Positions 43,532-53,382 of a stretch of 64,000 nucleotides of DNA are shown here, in pieces. The position numbers and the translations under genes were made by a program. Origin of the DNA: Methanomassiliicoccus sp. (GTDB lineage: Archaea > Thermoplasmatota > Thermoplasmata > Methanomassiliicoccales > Methanomassiliicoccaceae); assembly GCA_012719175.1 (NCBI GenBank), contig JAAYAX010000004.1:558001-622000 (forward strand). Reading direction: 5' to 3'. How positions within the stretch are numbered: the first letter of the stretch is position 1; each line of letters begins with the position of its first letter. Under the pieces are notes generated by a model. The model ran no database searches. It saw nothing but the letters and a program-made list of their open reading frames with translations, and had not been told where the DNA came from.

Positions 43532-45160
43532 TCACTCTTCGGGCATCTCGCCCTCCCCTCCCATGGACGGACCGGCAGCACTGCCGCTCCTGGCCGCGAT
43601 CACGTCGTCGATGCGTATGATCAGGCTGGCAGCTTCGGTAGCGGCGCTGATGATACGCGAGTTCACGCGCAGAGGTTCAAGTACATTGTTCTTCACCATG
43701 TCCTCGACCTTGCCGGTGAAGACATTCAGGCCCGCATGCACGCTGCCTGCCTTGTGAGCCTTCCTCATCTCGATGAGCACGTTCAATGCGTCCCACCCCG
43801 CGTTCTCGGCCAAGGCCGCGGGGATGGCTTCCATTGAACGGGCGTAGGCGCTGATGGCCATCTGCTCCCTACCCCCCATCTCGTCAGCGTAATCGTTCAG
43901 CCGCATGGCCAGCTCCATCGCCGTGGACCCGCCGCCGCTCACCATGGCCTCGTCCTCCACGGCCAGACGCACCACGTTGAGAGCGTCGTCCAGGGAGCGG
44001 TCGATCTCGTCCACCACGTGCTTGGTTCCGCCACGGATCAGTATGGACACTGCTCGCGGGTTCTTGCACCCGATGACGAAGGTCATCTCCTCGCTCTCCA
44101 CCTTGCGCACCTCGATCGACGACGAGCTCCCCAGGTCTCCCTTCTCGAGATCTGCGGGCTTGGTCACGATGTCCGCGTTCGTCGCCTTGGACAACTTCTC
44201 CAGATCTGAAGCCTTAACGCGCTGCAGCGCGAGCATGCCCTCCTGGGCCAGGAAGTGCTGTGCCAGCTCGTCAATGCCCTTCTGGCAGAACACCGCAGTG
44301 GCTCCCGCTCTTTTCAGCTGGTCCACCATCTCCCGCAGGGTGTTCTCCTCGCCGCGCACGAAGGCCTGAAGCTGCGACGGCTCGGTGATCTGGATCTCCG
44401 CAGACACCTCCGTCTTCCTCACCTCCAGGGCTGAGCTGAGCAGCGCGATCCTGGCGTTCTTCACCTTCCGGGGCATGGAGGGGTGCGGAGGATGTCCATC
44501 GATGATTATACCCTGCAGGAGCTCGGTGTCATCCATGGAGCCCCCCTCACGCTTCACTATCTGGATGTTGTCCAGGTCGACCGTGTAATGCGAGTTCCTC
44601 TTCTCCGCCACCGCGCTCACGGACCTCACCGCCAGGTCGGCCATGTGCTCCCTGCTGCCGGTGACCGCCTTGCTCATCATGGCAGTGGTGGCGATGTTCC
44701 TCAGCGATACCGCATCATCGATGCCTGTTGGTATCGAAAGGGAACGCAATGTCTCCAACGCCTTGTCCCCAGCCAACCGGTATCCTTTGAGGATGTTGGT
44801 GGGGTGAATGTCAGCGTCGAGGAGGTCCAGCGACCTCTTCAGCAGTTCTCCCAATATCACCACCGCCGAGGTGGTTCCATCGCCGCACTCCTCGTCTAGG
44901 GTCTTGGACACTTCCACCACCATCTTGGCGGCGGGATGCTGGACCTCCAGGTCCTTCAGTATTGTAACGCCGTCGTTGGTGATGGTCACGTCCCCCAGGG
45001 CATCTAACATCATCTTGTCCATGCCCCTCGGTCCAAGGGTGCTCTTTACCATGTCCGCCACCGTCCGGGCGGCGTTTATGTTGTTGTACTGAGCATCCTT
45101 ACCGCGCTCGCGCCTGGTCCCCTCTTTGAGAATTATGATCGGAGTACTGCCCATGCCCAT
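43532..45160 (-). CDS. thsA: Thermosome (group II chaperonin) subunit
   Basis: 542 residues, the normal length. Signatures: [74 protein letters not shown] (nucleotide-binding GDGTT), [29 protein letters not shown] and [10 protein letters not shown] near the C-terminus. It folds proteins in a double-ring ATPase. The tail GGEGEMPEE is shorter than the GGM-rich tails of many thermosomes. GGAGG lies 8 bases before ATG 45160. No second thermosome gene is in the window. The symbol is by family; paralogue numbering cannot be decided here. Confidence 0.97.
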   Translation of the reverse strand: MGMGSTPIIILKEGTRRERGKDAQYNNINAARTVADMVKSTLGPRGMDKMMLDALGDVTITNDGVTILKDLEVQHPAAKMVVEVSKTLDEECGDGTTSAVVILGELLKRSLDLLDADIHPTNILKGYRLAGDKALETLRSLSIPTGIDDAVSLRNIATTAMMSKAVTGSREHMADLAVRSVSAVAEKRNSHYTVDLDNIQIVKREGGSMDDTELLQGIIIDGHPPHPSMPRKVKNARIALLSSALEVRKTEVSAEIQITEPSQLQAFVRGEENTLREMVDQLKRAGATAVFCQKGIDELAQHFLAQEGMLALQRVKASDLEKLSKATNADIVTKPADLEKGDLGSSSSIEVRKVESEEMTFVIGCKNPRAVSILIRGGTKHVVDEIDRSLDDALNVVRLAVEDEAMVSGGGSTAMELAMRLNDYADEMGGREQMAISAYARSMEAIPAALAENAGWDALNVLIEMRKAHKAGSVHAGLNVFTGKVEDMVKNNVLEPLRVNSRIISAATEAASLIIRIDDVIAARSGSAAGPSMGGEGEMPEE

Positions 45161-45581
45161 GTGCCTTCCCTCCTATGGCCGTGATGCCGTCACGGTCACC
45201 GGACGAAAGCCCGTCCCTCATTGGTAGGGGTACATCAGCATCGGCACATGTCATTGATGCATCGCCAGTGCCGCTATGTCCGTGGTATCCCAGGAGGGCC
45301 TCGTCACGCCGGACCGCAATCGCACCACCTTTCTAACAATGGAGAGAGCCGATTGATAATCCCACCGCTAGATGATGCGTAAAGAATGGATGGATGTGAA
45401 GCACAGCTTTGATGTTTTTACAGGCTGGCCTAACGAACTTATTCTACGAAAGACACAGAATAATACCACGAGAAAAAAATGCGTGACCCTCAAGCCAGCC
45501 TTACACTGAACAGCTTACAGCTTATGCTCTGGCCTGAGGGTTCCGGCTCAGCAATGCTGGGGACGGCAGGGGTGGTCGTTC
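45161..45581. promoter_or_regulatory. Upstream region of the thermosome gene
   Basis: 421 bases between the PspA-like stop and the thermosome start, both on the minus strand. The GGAGG ribosome site is at 45169-45173. I find no convincing TATA box or heat-shock operator by eye. Confidence 0.3.
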
Positions 45582-46244
45582 TCAGCCCTGGGATTCTGCG
45601 GCCAGCCTCGCCTTGCGCGCTTCCAGGCGTGCCTGGGCCTGCGCCACCACCACGTCCTTCTCGACCTGGTCGTTCATTTCTCCCAGCGCACGTTCGAACC
45701 TCGCGTCCGCGACGTCTGCTCTCCGCTGGATGCGATCTGAGACCGCGTCGATGGACACGTCGCCGCCCGATGATGCGATCTTCCCGGCTTGCTGGATGGC
45801 GTCCGCCGCCCTCTCCTTGGCCTTGGCCGCGATATCCATCGCCTCCAGGCGCTGGATCTGCTGCACCATGCCCTGGTGTTTGGTGCGGAGCGATGCCGTA
45901 GCGTCGATGAGAGCCTGCGAGGTCTTTTGCGCCGCCGCGAGCTCCTCCTCCTTGGTGCTCATCCGCTGCTCCAGCCCGATGAGCCTTGCCTCCAGGGGTG
46001 TGGCCAGGGAGTCGTTCTCCGGCTTGCTGTCCCCCAGGATGAAGTCGATGTTCTGGTTCAGCTCCTTCATCTGGTACTTGATCTGGTCCGATTCCCGCTG
46101 TACCGTGCGGACGTGACCGGCGGCGGTGGCGGAGGCATCCTCCAGGTCCTCCAAGGCCGACTCCAGGTCCCTCACGTACTGCTTCACCGCTCCGATGGAG
46201 TTGAGGTCGATGACCTTGTCCATGAGATTATGGGCTGCGCTCAA
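45582..46244 (-). CDS. PspA/IM30-like coiled-coil protein
   Basis: Up to 220 residues, nearly all predicted coiled coil. The order is typical of PspA/Vipp1 relatives: an N-terminal region, KQYVRDLESALEDLEDASAT, a central long coil MSTKEEELAAAQKTSQALID, then KAKERAADAIQQAGKIAS and SIDAVSDRIQRRADVADARFE (the VD.i..ri..r...a.A.ae pattern of PspA). PspA proteins bind stressed membranes as ESCRT-III-like polymers. TTG 46244 or ATG 46223 may start it; no clear ribosome site. It lies 96 bases downstream of the TPM-domain gene on the same strand, an operon-like pair. Confidence 0.7.
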   Translation of the reverse strand: MSAAHNLMDKVIDLNSIGAVKQYVRDLESALEDLEDASATAAGHVRTVQRESDQIKYQMKELNQNIDFILGDSKPENDSLATPLEARLIGLEQRMSTKEEELAAAQKTSQALIDATASLRTKHQGMVQQIQRLEAMDIAAKAKERAADAIQQAGKIASSGGDVSIDAVSDRIQRRADVADARFERALGEMNDQVEKDVVVAQAQARLEARKARLAAESQG

Positions 46245-46340
46245 AGCTGCTATGCGTGCCTTTTGAAATAAGCTAGCTATCTCGATACCCCCTGTTAGTC
46301 ATCTTTTTACATAGCTTAAAGGTATTTTGTGGTTGTTCCT

Positions 46341-48659
46341 TTACCACCCGGAGGAGCCGCCTCCGCGGCGCCCTCCCCTTGCCGGCCTGCCCCCCCAGCT
46401 GGTGGAGCCGCCCCTGTTCGAGGACCCCCCGGTCGCCTTCCACCCAGATGGGCTGCTGCGTCCTGGTGGAATGCCGGGACCGGGGCTTCTAGTGGTACCC
46501 CATGGCTGCTGGCCGGTGGGCGACCGTCCCGGCCCGGGGACGAGGATGGGAGGCCATACGATCTCCGGCATTTCGCCCTCATCCGAGGTCGGCCTCTCCC
46601 AGCTGTTGTCCACGTCCCTCTGGGCGAGGGAGTACGCCCTCTTGCTGTCCGCTTCCGCCCTGGTGAATAAGGAGATGCGGGATTCCAGGTCAGAGGTCCT
46701 CTCCCCCTCGCGGAGGTACCCTTCGGCGTTCTTCAGTGTGCGCTTGGCCTCCTCCTTCACCACCGGGGAGTGGTCATCGATGTACTCCCGAGCGATCGAT
46801 AATTGGGCGGAGGCGTCCCGACGGGTGCTGGCGACCTTGGCGCGCTGCCGCTCCGCGGCCTCGTGCTCGCTCCTCGCTTGCACCAATACTCTGTCCGCCG
46901 CCTCATTGGCCTGCCTTGCCAGCTCGCAGGCCTTGAAGTGATCTGGTTGCGTGAGCGTCAGCTCCGCCTTGGCGGCCTCGTTCTTCCTCTCCGCGGCCCT
47001 GAGGTCGTCCTCCAGGCTCTCCCGGATGTCCTCATCGTACCGGTTGATGTACTCCCAGGCGCGGGCTATGTCCGCACTGGCGGCGCTGATCTCGTTGGGA
47101 GCGTCCCGCCGTGCGGTAAGCAGGTCCTTCTCCAACTGCTGGATGGATTTCATGAATGAATCAGCCTCGTCGAGCAGTCCGTTCCCCTTTTCCACCATCT
47201 CCAGAGCTCTGTGCCAATCGCTCTCCGCCGCCATCTCCCTGGCATCGTTCAATGCATCCGTGGCCCAGTTGACCCGGTTCTCCGCCTCCGTGCCGTTGCC
47301 CCGGATGGACCTCCATGTGGACTCGGCATACTCGTTGGAGATGTTGTCGAAGATATCCCTGCCCTCCACGATGGCGTTCTTCACCTGAGGGATCCGCGAT
47401 TCCAGCACCGGGATGGCCGTGTCCACCTCCCCCTTCTTGCGGGGCAGTTCCTCCAAGGCAAGGGATGCCTTCTGCACGTGCTCGCTGGCCTGGTCCGCAA
47501 ACTTACGACCCTCGGTGTAGCTTTTCTGTGAGACCAGCTCTTGGGCCCGGTCCAGGGATTCTCGGCCGCTCGCTAACAGAGAGGATACGTAGGAGGTCTT
47601 GTACCCCTCGGCCTGCATGCCCCTCTCCTTCACCGAAACCGCCTCCATGGCCGAGTTGACCTCAGAGACCTTGACCGCGTACCCGTCTATGGCCTGTTGT
47701 ACCGCGGCGATCCGGTCCTCGACGTCCTTCGCCGCTTCCTTCGCTTCTCTTAGATCGGCAACTATCTTCAGGTACTCCTTCTCGATGTGCTCAAGCTCCA
47801 TAACACCCAGCTTAGGGTTCTCAGGATTCCCCGCACTGTGCGCCAGTTCGCTGTACGCCAGGGAGCTGCGGTTCACCAGAGTAGTGGCCTTCTGCAGACC
47901 CTCACGCATGGGGGCCGCCTCCGTAGCCGAGACCTTTCTTTCGGTGACGTCCACCTTGATCTCCAGCATGCGGTTGGTCTCCAGGACCTCATTGATGCCC
48001 GAAGCCGCCGTCTGCTTGGCGAGCATGGCCCTCTGCCTCCAGGCCGACCTCTTGGCGCTCTGCCGCCGGTTCCAGAGAATGAGGACGACCACAGCGGCCA
48101 CGGCCACGATGATAAGGACCGCCAGGAGGAGGGTCCAGTTCGTGGTGCCGGACTGCTGCTGGGCGGCTATGACCCGCCCTATCTCATTGAGCCCGGCGAT
48201 GACGCCGGCGGAGTAATCTCCCTGGATGAAGTGAGGGTACATGGTGTCGGTCTGTATGCGCAGCCAGTTATCATCCAGCGCATCGTCCCACACATCCCCG
48301 TACCAAATTCCGCTCTCTCGCTCGTTGAAGGAGATGATCAACACGATGAGGTTGTTCTTGATGTTGCCGTCCTGGCCCTGCCAGGAGGGGCTGTCATCCT
48401 CCAGCTGCAGCTGGTACTGGTCCAGGTTGGCATAGGGGCTGTAGGTGGTGATGGTGCGGACCCTCACGTCCGCGCCCTTCTGCTCCAAGGCAGCGACGGC
48501 AGCCTCCACATCGTCGAGGTCGGCCCCAAAGATGCCGGCGCCGTCGATGACCGGTGTCTCATCGACCCCTTGCGAGTTCGCAATGCCAGGCATAACTGAG
48601 ATTATGACTAAGGATAAACCTAGCAATATGGCAAGGAAACGAGCCGATCTACTGACCAA
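46341..48659 (-). CDS. TPM-domain membrane protein with very long coiled-coil tail
   Basis: 772 residues. Signal peptide 1-29; TPM domain about 36-165 (VIDGAGIFGADLDDVEAAVA, VIIS-type strand LIVLIISFNERESGIWYGD, YSAGVIAGLNEIGRVI); transmembrane helix about 176-196; then about 490 residues of cytoplasmic coiled coil with repeated A-E-R-K-rich helices spaced by prolines; and a Gly/Ser/Pro/Trp-rich tail (about 700-772) ending RRGGGSSGW, like the Gly-rich ends of YgcG-type TPM proteins. Ordinary TPM proteins have 250-350 residues, so the coil is an unusual insertion. TTG 48659 is preceded by GGTGG. Probably acts with the PspA-like protein in envelope stress. Confidence 0.85.
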   Translation of the reverse strand: MVSRSARFLAILLGLSLVIISVMPGIANSQGVDETPVIDGAGIFGADLDDVEAAVAALEQKGADVRVRTITTYSPYANLDQYQLQLEDDSPSWQGQDGNIKNNLIVLIISFNERESGIWYGDVWDDALDDNWLRIQTDTMYPHFIQGDYSAGVIAGLNEIGRVIAAQQQSGTTNWTLLLAVLIIVAVAAVVVLILWNRRQSAKRSAWRQRAMLAKQTAASGINEVLETNRMLEIKVDVTERKVSATEAAPMREGLQKATTLVNRSSLAYSELAHSAGNPENPKLGVMELEHIEKEYLKIVADLREAKEAAKDVEDRIAAVQQAIDGYAVKVSEVNSAMEAVSVKERGMQAEGYKTSYVSSLLASGRESLDRAQELVSQKSYTEGRKFADQASEHVQKASLALEELPRKKGEVDTAIPVLESRIPQVKNAIVEGRDIFDNISNEYAESTWRSIRGNGTEAENRVNWATDALNDAREMAAESDWHRALEMVEKGNGLLDEADSFMKSIQQLEKDLLTARRDAPNEISAASADIARAWEYINRYDEDIRESLEDDLRAAERKNEAAKAELTLTQPDHFKACELARQANEAADRVLVQARSEHEAAERQRAKVASTRRDASAQLSIAREYIDDHSPVVKEEAKRTLKNAEGYLREGERTSDLESRISLFTRAEADSKRAYSLAQRDVDNSWERPTSDEGEMPEIVWPPILVPGPGRSPTGQQPWGTTRSPGPGIPPGRSSPSGWKATGGSSNRGGSTSWGGRPARGGRRGGGSSGW

Positions 48660-48776
48660 TTTGAACCACCGAACCCGATCGTATCATAATGCTGCTCGAC
48701 AGGGATTTTACTATCGGTGGTGTGTAACTCCAAATCCTCATGTTTTAGACCTGATTAAATAATAATTGATGAGGTT

Positions 48777-48790
48777 ATAAAAAAGAAAAT
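48777..48790 (-). terminator. T-rich stretch after the secreted protein gene
   Basis: On the minus strand ATTTTCTTTTTTAT follows the stop at 48803 by about 12 bases, as expected for archaeal termination. Confidence 0.55.
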
Positions 48791-48802
48791 GGAGAAGAGG
48801 TT

Positions 48803-49330
48803 TTACGCTGTGACTCCAGATACAGACGCAGAGACCGTGTAGGTGCCCGGGATGTTGTACACTATCTTCAGGGTTCCAGTGTATGTATCAGCGGGGATGA
48901 GACGCTCCACGGTTATGGTATATGTCAGGCTCGAGTAGGTGAAGGAAGTACCGGATCCTGTAAGAGTTGCTCCACCAGTTGCAGTGCCAGTCAGATTAGC
49001 CACTATTGACCCTATGTCAGACCACTTCACGGCAGCTGTTGCATCCGTCTTGTTGATTGTTAAGGTTATGGTTGCCTTTGTTAAGTCCTCAGGAGTGACA
49101 ATTGTCCAATCATAAAGCACCCCATCGTCATCAGTAGCATAGTAGGTGTCAGAGGGAGCGTTATTGAGATAGAGAGCGATCGCCTCTGTGCCGTGAATAG
49201 CTACTTTGTTTGTTGTCTTGGTCGGTGATGTCAAGATCACCGATGCTCCTACCAGTGCAGCAACAGCCACGAACACTCCCACGAGCGCCAGTGGAGATAC
49301 TGCCTTTCCGAATAGTCTTACTTTCCTCAT
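48803..49330 (-). CDS. Small exported protein with signal anchor
   Basis: About 175 residues. MRKVRLFGKAVSPLALVGVF begins a signal or anchor helix (about 10-34, ending VILTS), followed by a Thr/Ala/Gly-rich, beta-strand-rich domain with Asn-glycosylation sequons (INKTDA, ANLTGT) and a final TYTVSASVSGVTA strand. Low Lys and high Thr are typical of surface or pilin-like structural proteins, and the whole-strand layout resembles camelysin/TasA-like or S-layer-associated domains, but I cannot assign a family. ATG 49330 is chosen; an upstream ATG at 49402 adds residues without signal character. Confidence 0.65.
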   Translation of the reverse strand: MRKVRLFGKAVSPLALVGVFVAVAALVGASVILTSPTKTTNKVAIHGTEAIALYLNNAPSDTYYATDDDGVLYDWTIVTPEDLTKATITLTINKTDATAAVKWSDIGSIVANLTGTATGGATLTGSGTSFTYSSLTYTITVERLIPADTYTGTLKIVYNIPGTYTVSASVSGVTA

Positions 49331-49667
49331 ATCAATACATCCAGGCCATTTTATGGCCAGGAGAGAACATTTTCGATTGTTATTCATAAATATTGTATTC
49401 AAAACAAGTAGTTAATCTAAATAAAAATCTTTATTATTATCATACCTGATACTTGTGTGCAGTTCGTTCGACCAGTATGTTTAAAATTAATTGTGGACAT
49501 GAGGCGTTTTATTATCTACCTCTTAAAAATATTATAAATCATATTCAACAATGATTCGCCTTTTAAGGCTAGCTGAATATGGAGATTGCGCCCCTGATGA
49601 TTGATGTGATCATCCATTGGTGATCTGAAAATGGCTCGGTATCCACCTCATTTTTCTTGGAGGTCGC
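49331..49667. promoter_or_regulatory. Upstream region of the exported protein with a palindrome
   Basis: GGCCATTTTATGGCC (49344-49358), a perfect inverted repeat with 6-base arms, lies 14 bases before the ATG. An AT-rich CAATATTTATGAAT (minus strand, near 49389) is a plausible TATA box, so the palindrome sits in the leader or at the start of transcription and may be an operator. The rest to 49667 is AT-rich without a recognised feature. Confidence 0.45.
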
Positions 49668-49973
49668 TCAACGCACGTCGGCCTGCTGCGACTGCTCGCG
49701 CTTCCTGCGCTCGATCTCCTTCTTTACGTCCTCGATCTCCCTCTCTATCTCCACCTTCTCGTCCTCGAGGTCCTCGAGCTGCTCCTGCAGCTGTGTCAGC
49801 TCGTCCTCCATGCGCCTCCCCATAGGAGGAATGAAGGGATCCCAGGGGTAGTATCCGGGGTAGAACACGTCCGGGGGCGGGCGCACCCGGGGGTCCACCC
49901 AAGGTGGCCACCACGGGCCCTGCGGCCCGTACCTTCTACGCCTTCTCCGATCTTCAGAACCATGCATGACCAT
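49668..49973 (-). CDS. Small protein with Pro/Trp/Tyr-rich head and coiled-coil tail
   Basis: 101 residues. After an Arg-rich start (DRRRRRRYGPQG) comes PWWPPWVDPRVRPPPDVFYP and GYYPWDPFIPP, a region unusually rich in P, W and Y; residues ~53-98 are a strongly predicted coiled coil (ELTQLQEQLEDLEDEKVEIE). The layout resembles DUF5320-type small proteins, which pair a Gly/aromatic-rich N-terminus with a helix. Such proteins often occur near iron-sulfur or Mrp/NifX-like genes; here the next gene upstream encodes the HdrA-MvhD protein. Function unknown. The first ATG (49973) is assumed; a second lies two codons on. Confidence 0.62.
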   Translation of the reverse strand: MVMHGSEDRRRRRRYGPQGPWWPPWVDPRVRPPPDVFYPGYYPWDPFIPPMGRRMEDELTQLQEQLEDLEDEKVEIEREIEDVKKEIERRKREQSQQADVR

Positions 49974-50361
49974 GCCTGCCGAGGAGATTTTGGGAACGCA
50001 TGTCTATTAAAGGCATCGCAGGTCGCGACGTTCCAAGAGGTCACCGTAACAATATGCGGACCTCGCTCTCCTTATCCAGGATATTTTTGCTACCTATGAT
50101 CAGAGTATTGTCCTTGGCATTTTTTCTAAGAGAAGTGCGGGTTGACATCCCTTACTTGAAGGGACCTGAGCACCGAGCGTCCGGCAAGCGTCCTTGAGGA
50201 GTCCACCGGTAGTCCCTCCACAGAACATGGACTTGTCACAGGAACGGCGTCATTGATCACGTTCCCTGCGACCTTCTACCAAATCTTACCGCTGTGTTCG
50301 GTACTGGGTTGGCGAAAGTCCTGACAGCCTAGGGAGGGCAATGGTGGAATGACGGCGACCT
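49974..50361. other. Intergenic stretch without recognised feature
   Basis: 388 bases between two minus-strand genes. I see no clear promoter, hairpin or open frame with protein-like content. Confidence 0.35.
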
Positions 50362-51510
50362 CTACCGGTACGCCGTGTGGGTCAGCTCGTCCCGGCCGTG
50401 GTACAGCGCCGAGGTCATCTTCTCCTCCTCGGCCGGGGCGCGCATGGGGCTGGGGCCCAGCTCCGCGATCTTGGTCACGAATTCTTCGATGACGGCGCGG
50501 AAGCGGTACGGCTCATCGGCGTCGATCCACTCCACGCCCAGCCTTGCGGTGTCGAAGCCGAGCTGCTCCAGCACCTTGTTCAGGAGGATCATGCGGTTCC
50601 GGGTGCGCACGTTGCCGCCCTGGTAGTGGCAGTTGCCCTCGGTGCCGCCCAGGACCAGCACGCCGTCCACACCCCTGGACATGGCGCGCATCACCCACTC
50701 CGGGTCCACGCGGGCGGAGCACGGCGTGCGGATAATGCGGAAGCGCGCATCCATCTGCATCCTCTTCAGTCCGGCAAGATCAGCGGCTGGATAAGAGCAC
50801 CAGTGGCAGGCGAACACCAGTGTCGCCGGCGAAGGCTCCTTGGAGTCCAGCAGACCTTCGGTGAACTCATCTATCTCGGCGATGACCTCCTCGTTGGTGA
50901 ACCCCTCCAGGTTGAGCGCCCCAGAGGGGCAGGCGGCGACGCAGGCACCGCAGGCCTTGCACTCCGAGCGGTCTACCCGGGCCACGCGATGCCCGCCGTC
51001 TATCGGCTTGAAGTCTATCACGCCCGCCTTGCAGGTGGTGGCGCACACGCCGCAGCCGGAGCACAGCTCCTCGTTCACCGCCGCCCCCGGCCCGAACTTG
51101 GACGGCCTCATCTTGCGGGCACGAGCAATGGACATGGCCAGCTGGTCCATGGCCTTGGAGGTGGCGCTGTCCTCGTCGAGGGAATGGATCCAGGCCACCT
51201 GGTCGCGGAGGTTCGACTGCTCCACCATGAAGCGGTTGATCCCCGCCCTCTCTGCCACATCCTGGAACTCCGGGAGGTACGCTCGTGGGGAGCAGGCAGC
51301 GATGACGATGCGGTCCAGGCCGTTCTCGCGTATGACCTCGGTTACTTTCTCTCGCGAGCTTGAGGAGCACAGGTAGTCCGCCTTGTCCACGTAGACCACG
51401 TCCTTCTCTTTCTGGGCAAGGTCACGGAGCTTGTCGTAGTCGATCAGGCCCTTTATGGTCTGGCCACAGTCACAGAGGAATACGCCGATACGGGGGGTGC
51501 TGCTCTCCAT
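50362..51510 (-). CDS. Compact HdrA-N / ferredoxin / MvhD fusion protein
   Basis: 382 residues. Residues ~6-120 match the N-terminal domain of HdrA (IGVFLCDCGQTIKG, VVYVDKADYLCSSSSREKVT, GLDRIVIAACSPRAYLPEF). Then ELCSGCGVCATTCKAGV and ECKACGACVAACPSGA bind two [4Fe-4S] clusters. Residues ~245-360 match MvhD/FlpD (VFACHWCSYPAADLAG, RTPCSARVDP, GGTEGNCHYQGGN). The large FAD domain of true HdrA is missing, and the usual GCxxGxCHY of MvhD lacks its first Cys. It may carry electrons between a hydrogenase, formate dehydrogenase or heterodisulfide-reductase-like partner. GGAGG 8 bases before ATG 51510 decides the start. Confidence 0.85.
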   Translation of the reverse strand: MESSTPRIGVFLCDCGQTIKGLIDYDKLRDLAQKEKDVVYVDKADYLCSSSSREKVTEVIRENGLDRIVIAACSPRAYLPEFQDVAERAGINRFMVEQSNLRDQVAWIHSLDEDSATSKAMDQLAMSIARARKMRPSKFGPGAAVNEELCSGCGVCATTCKAGVIDFKPIDGGHRVARVDRSECKACGACVAACPSGALNLEGFTNEEVIAEIDEFTEGLLDSKEPSPATLVFACHWCSYPAADLAGLKRMQMDARFRIIRTPCSARVDPEWVMRAMSRGVDGVLVLGGTEGNCHYQGGNVRTRNRMILLNKVLEQLGFDTARLGVEWIDADEPYRFRAVIEEFVTKIAELGPSPMRAPAEEEKMTSALYHGRDELTHTAYR

Positions 51511-51762
51511 CAAGAAACCTCCAAGGTTGGATAAGGCTATTTGATGCACCGCGTAGATAAAAGAATGTCCCCGGAATCAGAGCTGGTGGCAACCTTGTTC
51601 CGATATTCGTGACCCTTGTCCCTATGGTCCAACCGCTAGCCACCATCATAGATGAGGGGAACTCGGTCGTTGCCCGTGGTGCCCTACGTGACTATTGTTT
51701 TTGATGGCCAGGTGGGGAAGTATTTAGACCATTAGGGTCTGGGACTTTCTGGAAGCACCCCC

Positions 51763-53307
51763 ATGAAGGTCGAGGAAAGGACGAAGCTAATCGTCATCAC
51801 GATCCTCCTTAGCGTAGCCACCTCCGTGACCTTCTACTTCCACATCGTCCTGCAAGAGGGTACCATCTTCACCCAGTTCTTCTACCTCCCACTCACCCTG
51901 GCCGCGATCTGGTACCGCCGTTACGCCTTGCTGCTGGTCGCCTATCTCGCGGCCTTGCTGTACGTCACGGACCTGTACATAGGGAGCATGGGCATGCTGG
52001 CCAACGACATCCTGCGCACCACGTTCTTCCTCATGGTCGTCATCGTAATATCCTACTTGAGCGAACGCCTGAGGAGGACGCAGGAGGTGCTGGAGAGGTC
52101 CAACGCCCTCCTGGAGGCCGAGGTCGATCGGCGGACCGGGGAGCTAAAGAGCGCGAACGCGGAGCTGTTGCGGGAATTGGAGAAGCGGAGGAGGGCCGAG
52201 AACCAGCTGGCCGAGGAGATGGAGAGGCTATCGGTAACGCTGTCCAGCATCGGGGACGGGGTCATCGTCACCGACACCATGGGTAGGGCGCTGACCATGA
52301 ACGACAACGCCGAGCGTTTGACGGGTAAGACCATCGAAGCGGCGAAGGGATTGGACGTGGGAGAGGCGTTCCCCTCGGTCGATGCGTCGGGCAATCTACA
52401 GAGCCCCACGGCACAAAGCCTCGCCGACGGAGGCATCCATCCGCTCGAGGGCCTCTATCTCCTGAGACCGGACGGGACCCGCATAGCTCTGTCGGGGACG
52501 GTGGCCCCCATAAGGGCGAGCGACATGACCATCGGAGCGGTGGCGGTGATCAGGGACGACTCCGAGAAGGATAAGGTGAGGCAGCAGATAGCGCGGGCCA
52601 ACAGGGTCAGGGCCATAGAGCTGATGGCCGGGGGAGTTGCCCATGATCTCAACAACATCCTCACGGTGATGTCCAGCAACGTGGAGCTGGTCAAGCTCAG
52701 GATGCACGACGATCCTGACGCCCGGACCAGGCTGAACGAGGCCGAGAAGGCCACGGAGCGAGCGCGAGAGCTCGTCCGGCAGATGATGTCCCTGTCCAAG
52801 GCCGACAAGCCGGACAGGAAGCTCATATCCCTCAAACCGGTCCTGCGGGAGGAGGTGGAGTTCAGCCTCCGGGACTCCCCGGTCCGGGCTGATATGGATA
52901 TCACCGACGACCTGTGGGACGTCATGGCCGACCAGGTGCAGGTGCGAGGGGTGATCTCCAACCTCGTGATCAACGCCCGCCAGGAGATGGTCGCCGGCGG
53001 AGAGCTCAAGGTCCGTGCTGTCAACGTCACCATCGCGCCAGGGGATGGCGTGCCGCTGCCGGCCGGCCGCTACGTTAGGATCTCCGTACAGGACCATGGG
53101 CGGGGCATCGCCCCCCAGGACCTGGACCGCATCTTCGAGCCGTACTACACCACGAAGAGGACCGGCTGCGGCCTTGGCCTGCCCATATCGCAGTCCATAG
53201 TCCTGGGCCACCGGGGGCATCTGGGTCTGGAGTCCGAGGTGGGGAAGGGGACCACCTTCACCATACACCTGCCGGCCGCCGATGGGCAAGCATCACCGCC
53301 GTCCTGA
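51763..53307 (+). CDS. Membrane sensor histidine kinase with PAS domain
   Basis: 514 residues. Three to four helices (about 8-110) are followed by a coiled coil (112-160), a PAS domain (about 163-275, SSIGDGVIVTDTMGRALTMN), a dimerisation region with the phospho-accepting histidine near 294 (GGVAHDLNNILTVMSSN) and an HATPase domain (VISNLVINARQEM, VSVQDHGRGI-type ISVQDHGRGIAPQDLDRIF, TGCGLGLPISQSI). The HDLNN box is of the NtrB-like HisKA class common in bacteria. Output partner unknown: no response regulator gene adjoins it. It is divergent from the HdrA-MvhD gene. Confidence 0.92.
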   Translation: MKVEERTKLIVITILLSVATSVTFYFHIVLQEGTIFTQFFYLPLTLAAIWYRRYALLLVAYLAALLYVTDLYIGSMGMLANDILRTTFFLMVVIVISYLSERLRRTQEVLERSNALLEAEVDRRTGELKSANAELLRELEKRRRAENQLAEEMERLSVTLSSIGDGVIVTDTMGRALTMNDNAERLTGKTIEAAKGLDVGEAFPSVDASGNLQSPTAQSLADGGIHPLEGLYLLRPDGTRIALSGTVAPIRASDMTIGAVAVIRDDSEKDKVRQQIARANRVRAIELMAGGVAHDLNNILTVMSSNVELVKLRMHDDPDARTRLNEAEKATERARELVRQMMSLSKADKPDRKLISLKPVLREEVEFSLRDSPVRADMDITDDLWDVMADQVQVRGVISNLVINARQEMVAGGELKVRAVNVTIAPGDGVPLPAGRYVRISVQDHGRGIAPQDLDRIFEPYYTTKRTGCGLGLPISQSIVLGHRGHLGLESEVGKGTTFTIHLPAADGQASPPS

Positions 53308-53382
53308 GCGATGTCGCCATTCAGGAGCAACAGCTAAAAATAAGGTCACCTGTCCGGCTACTTCAGACGATCGGCGATGATC

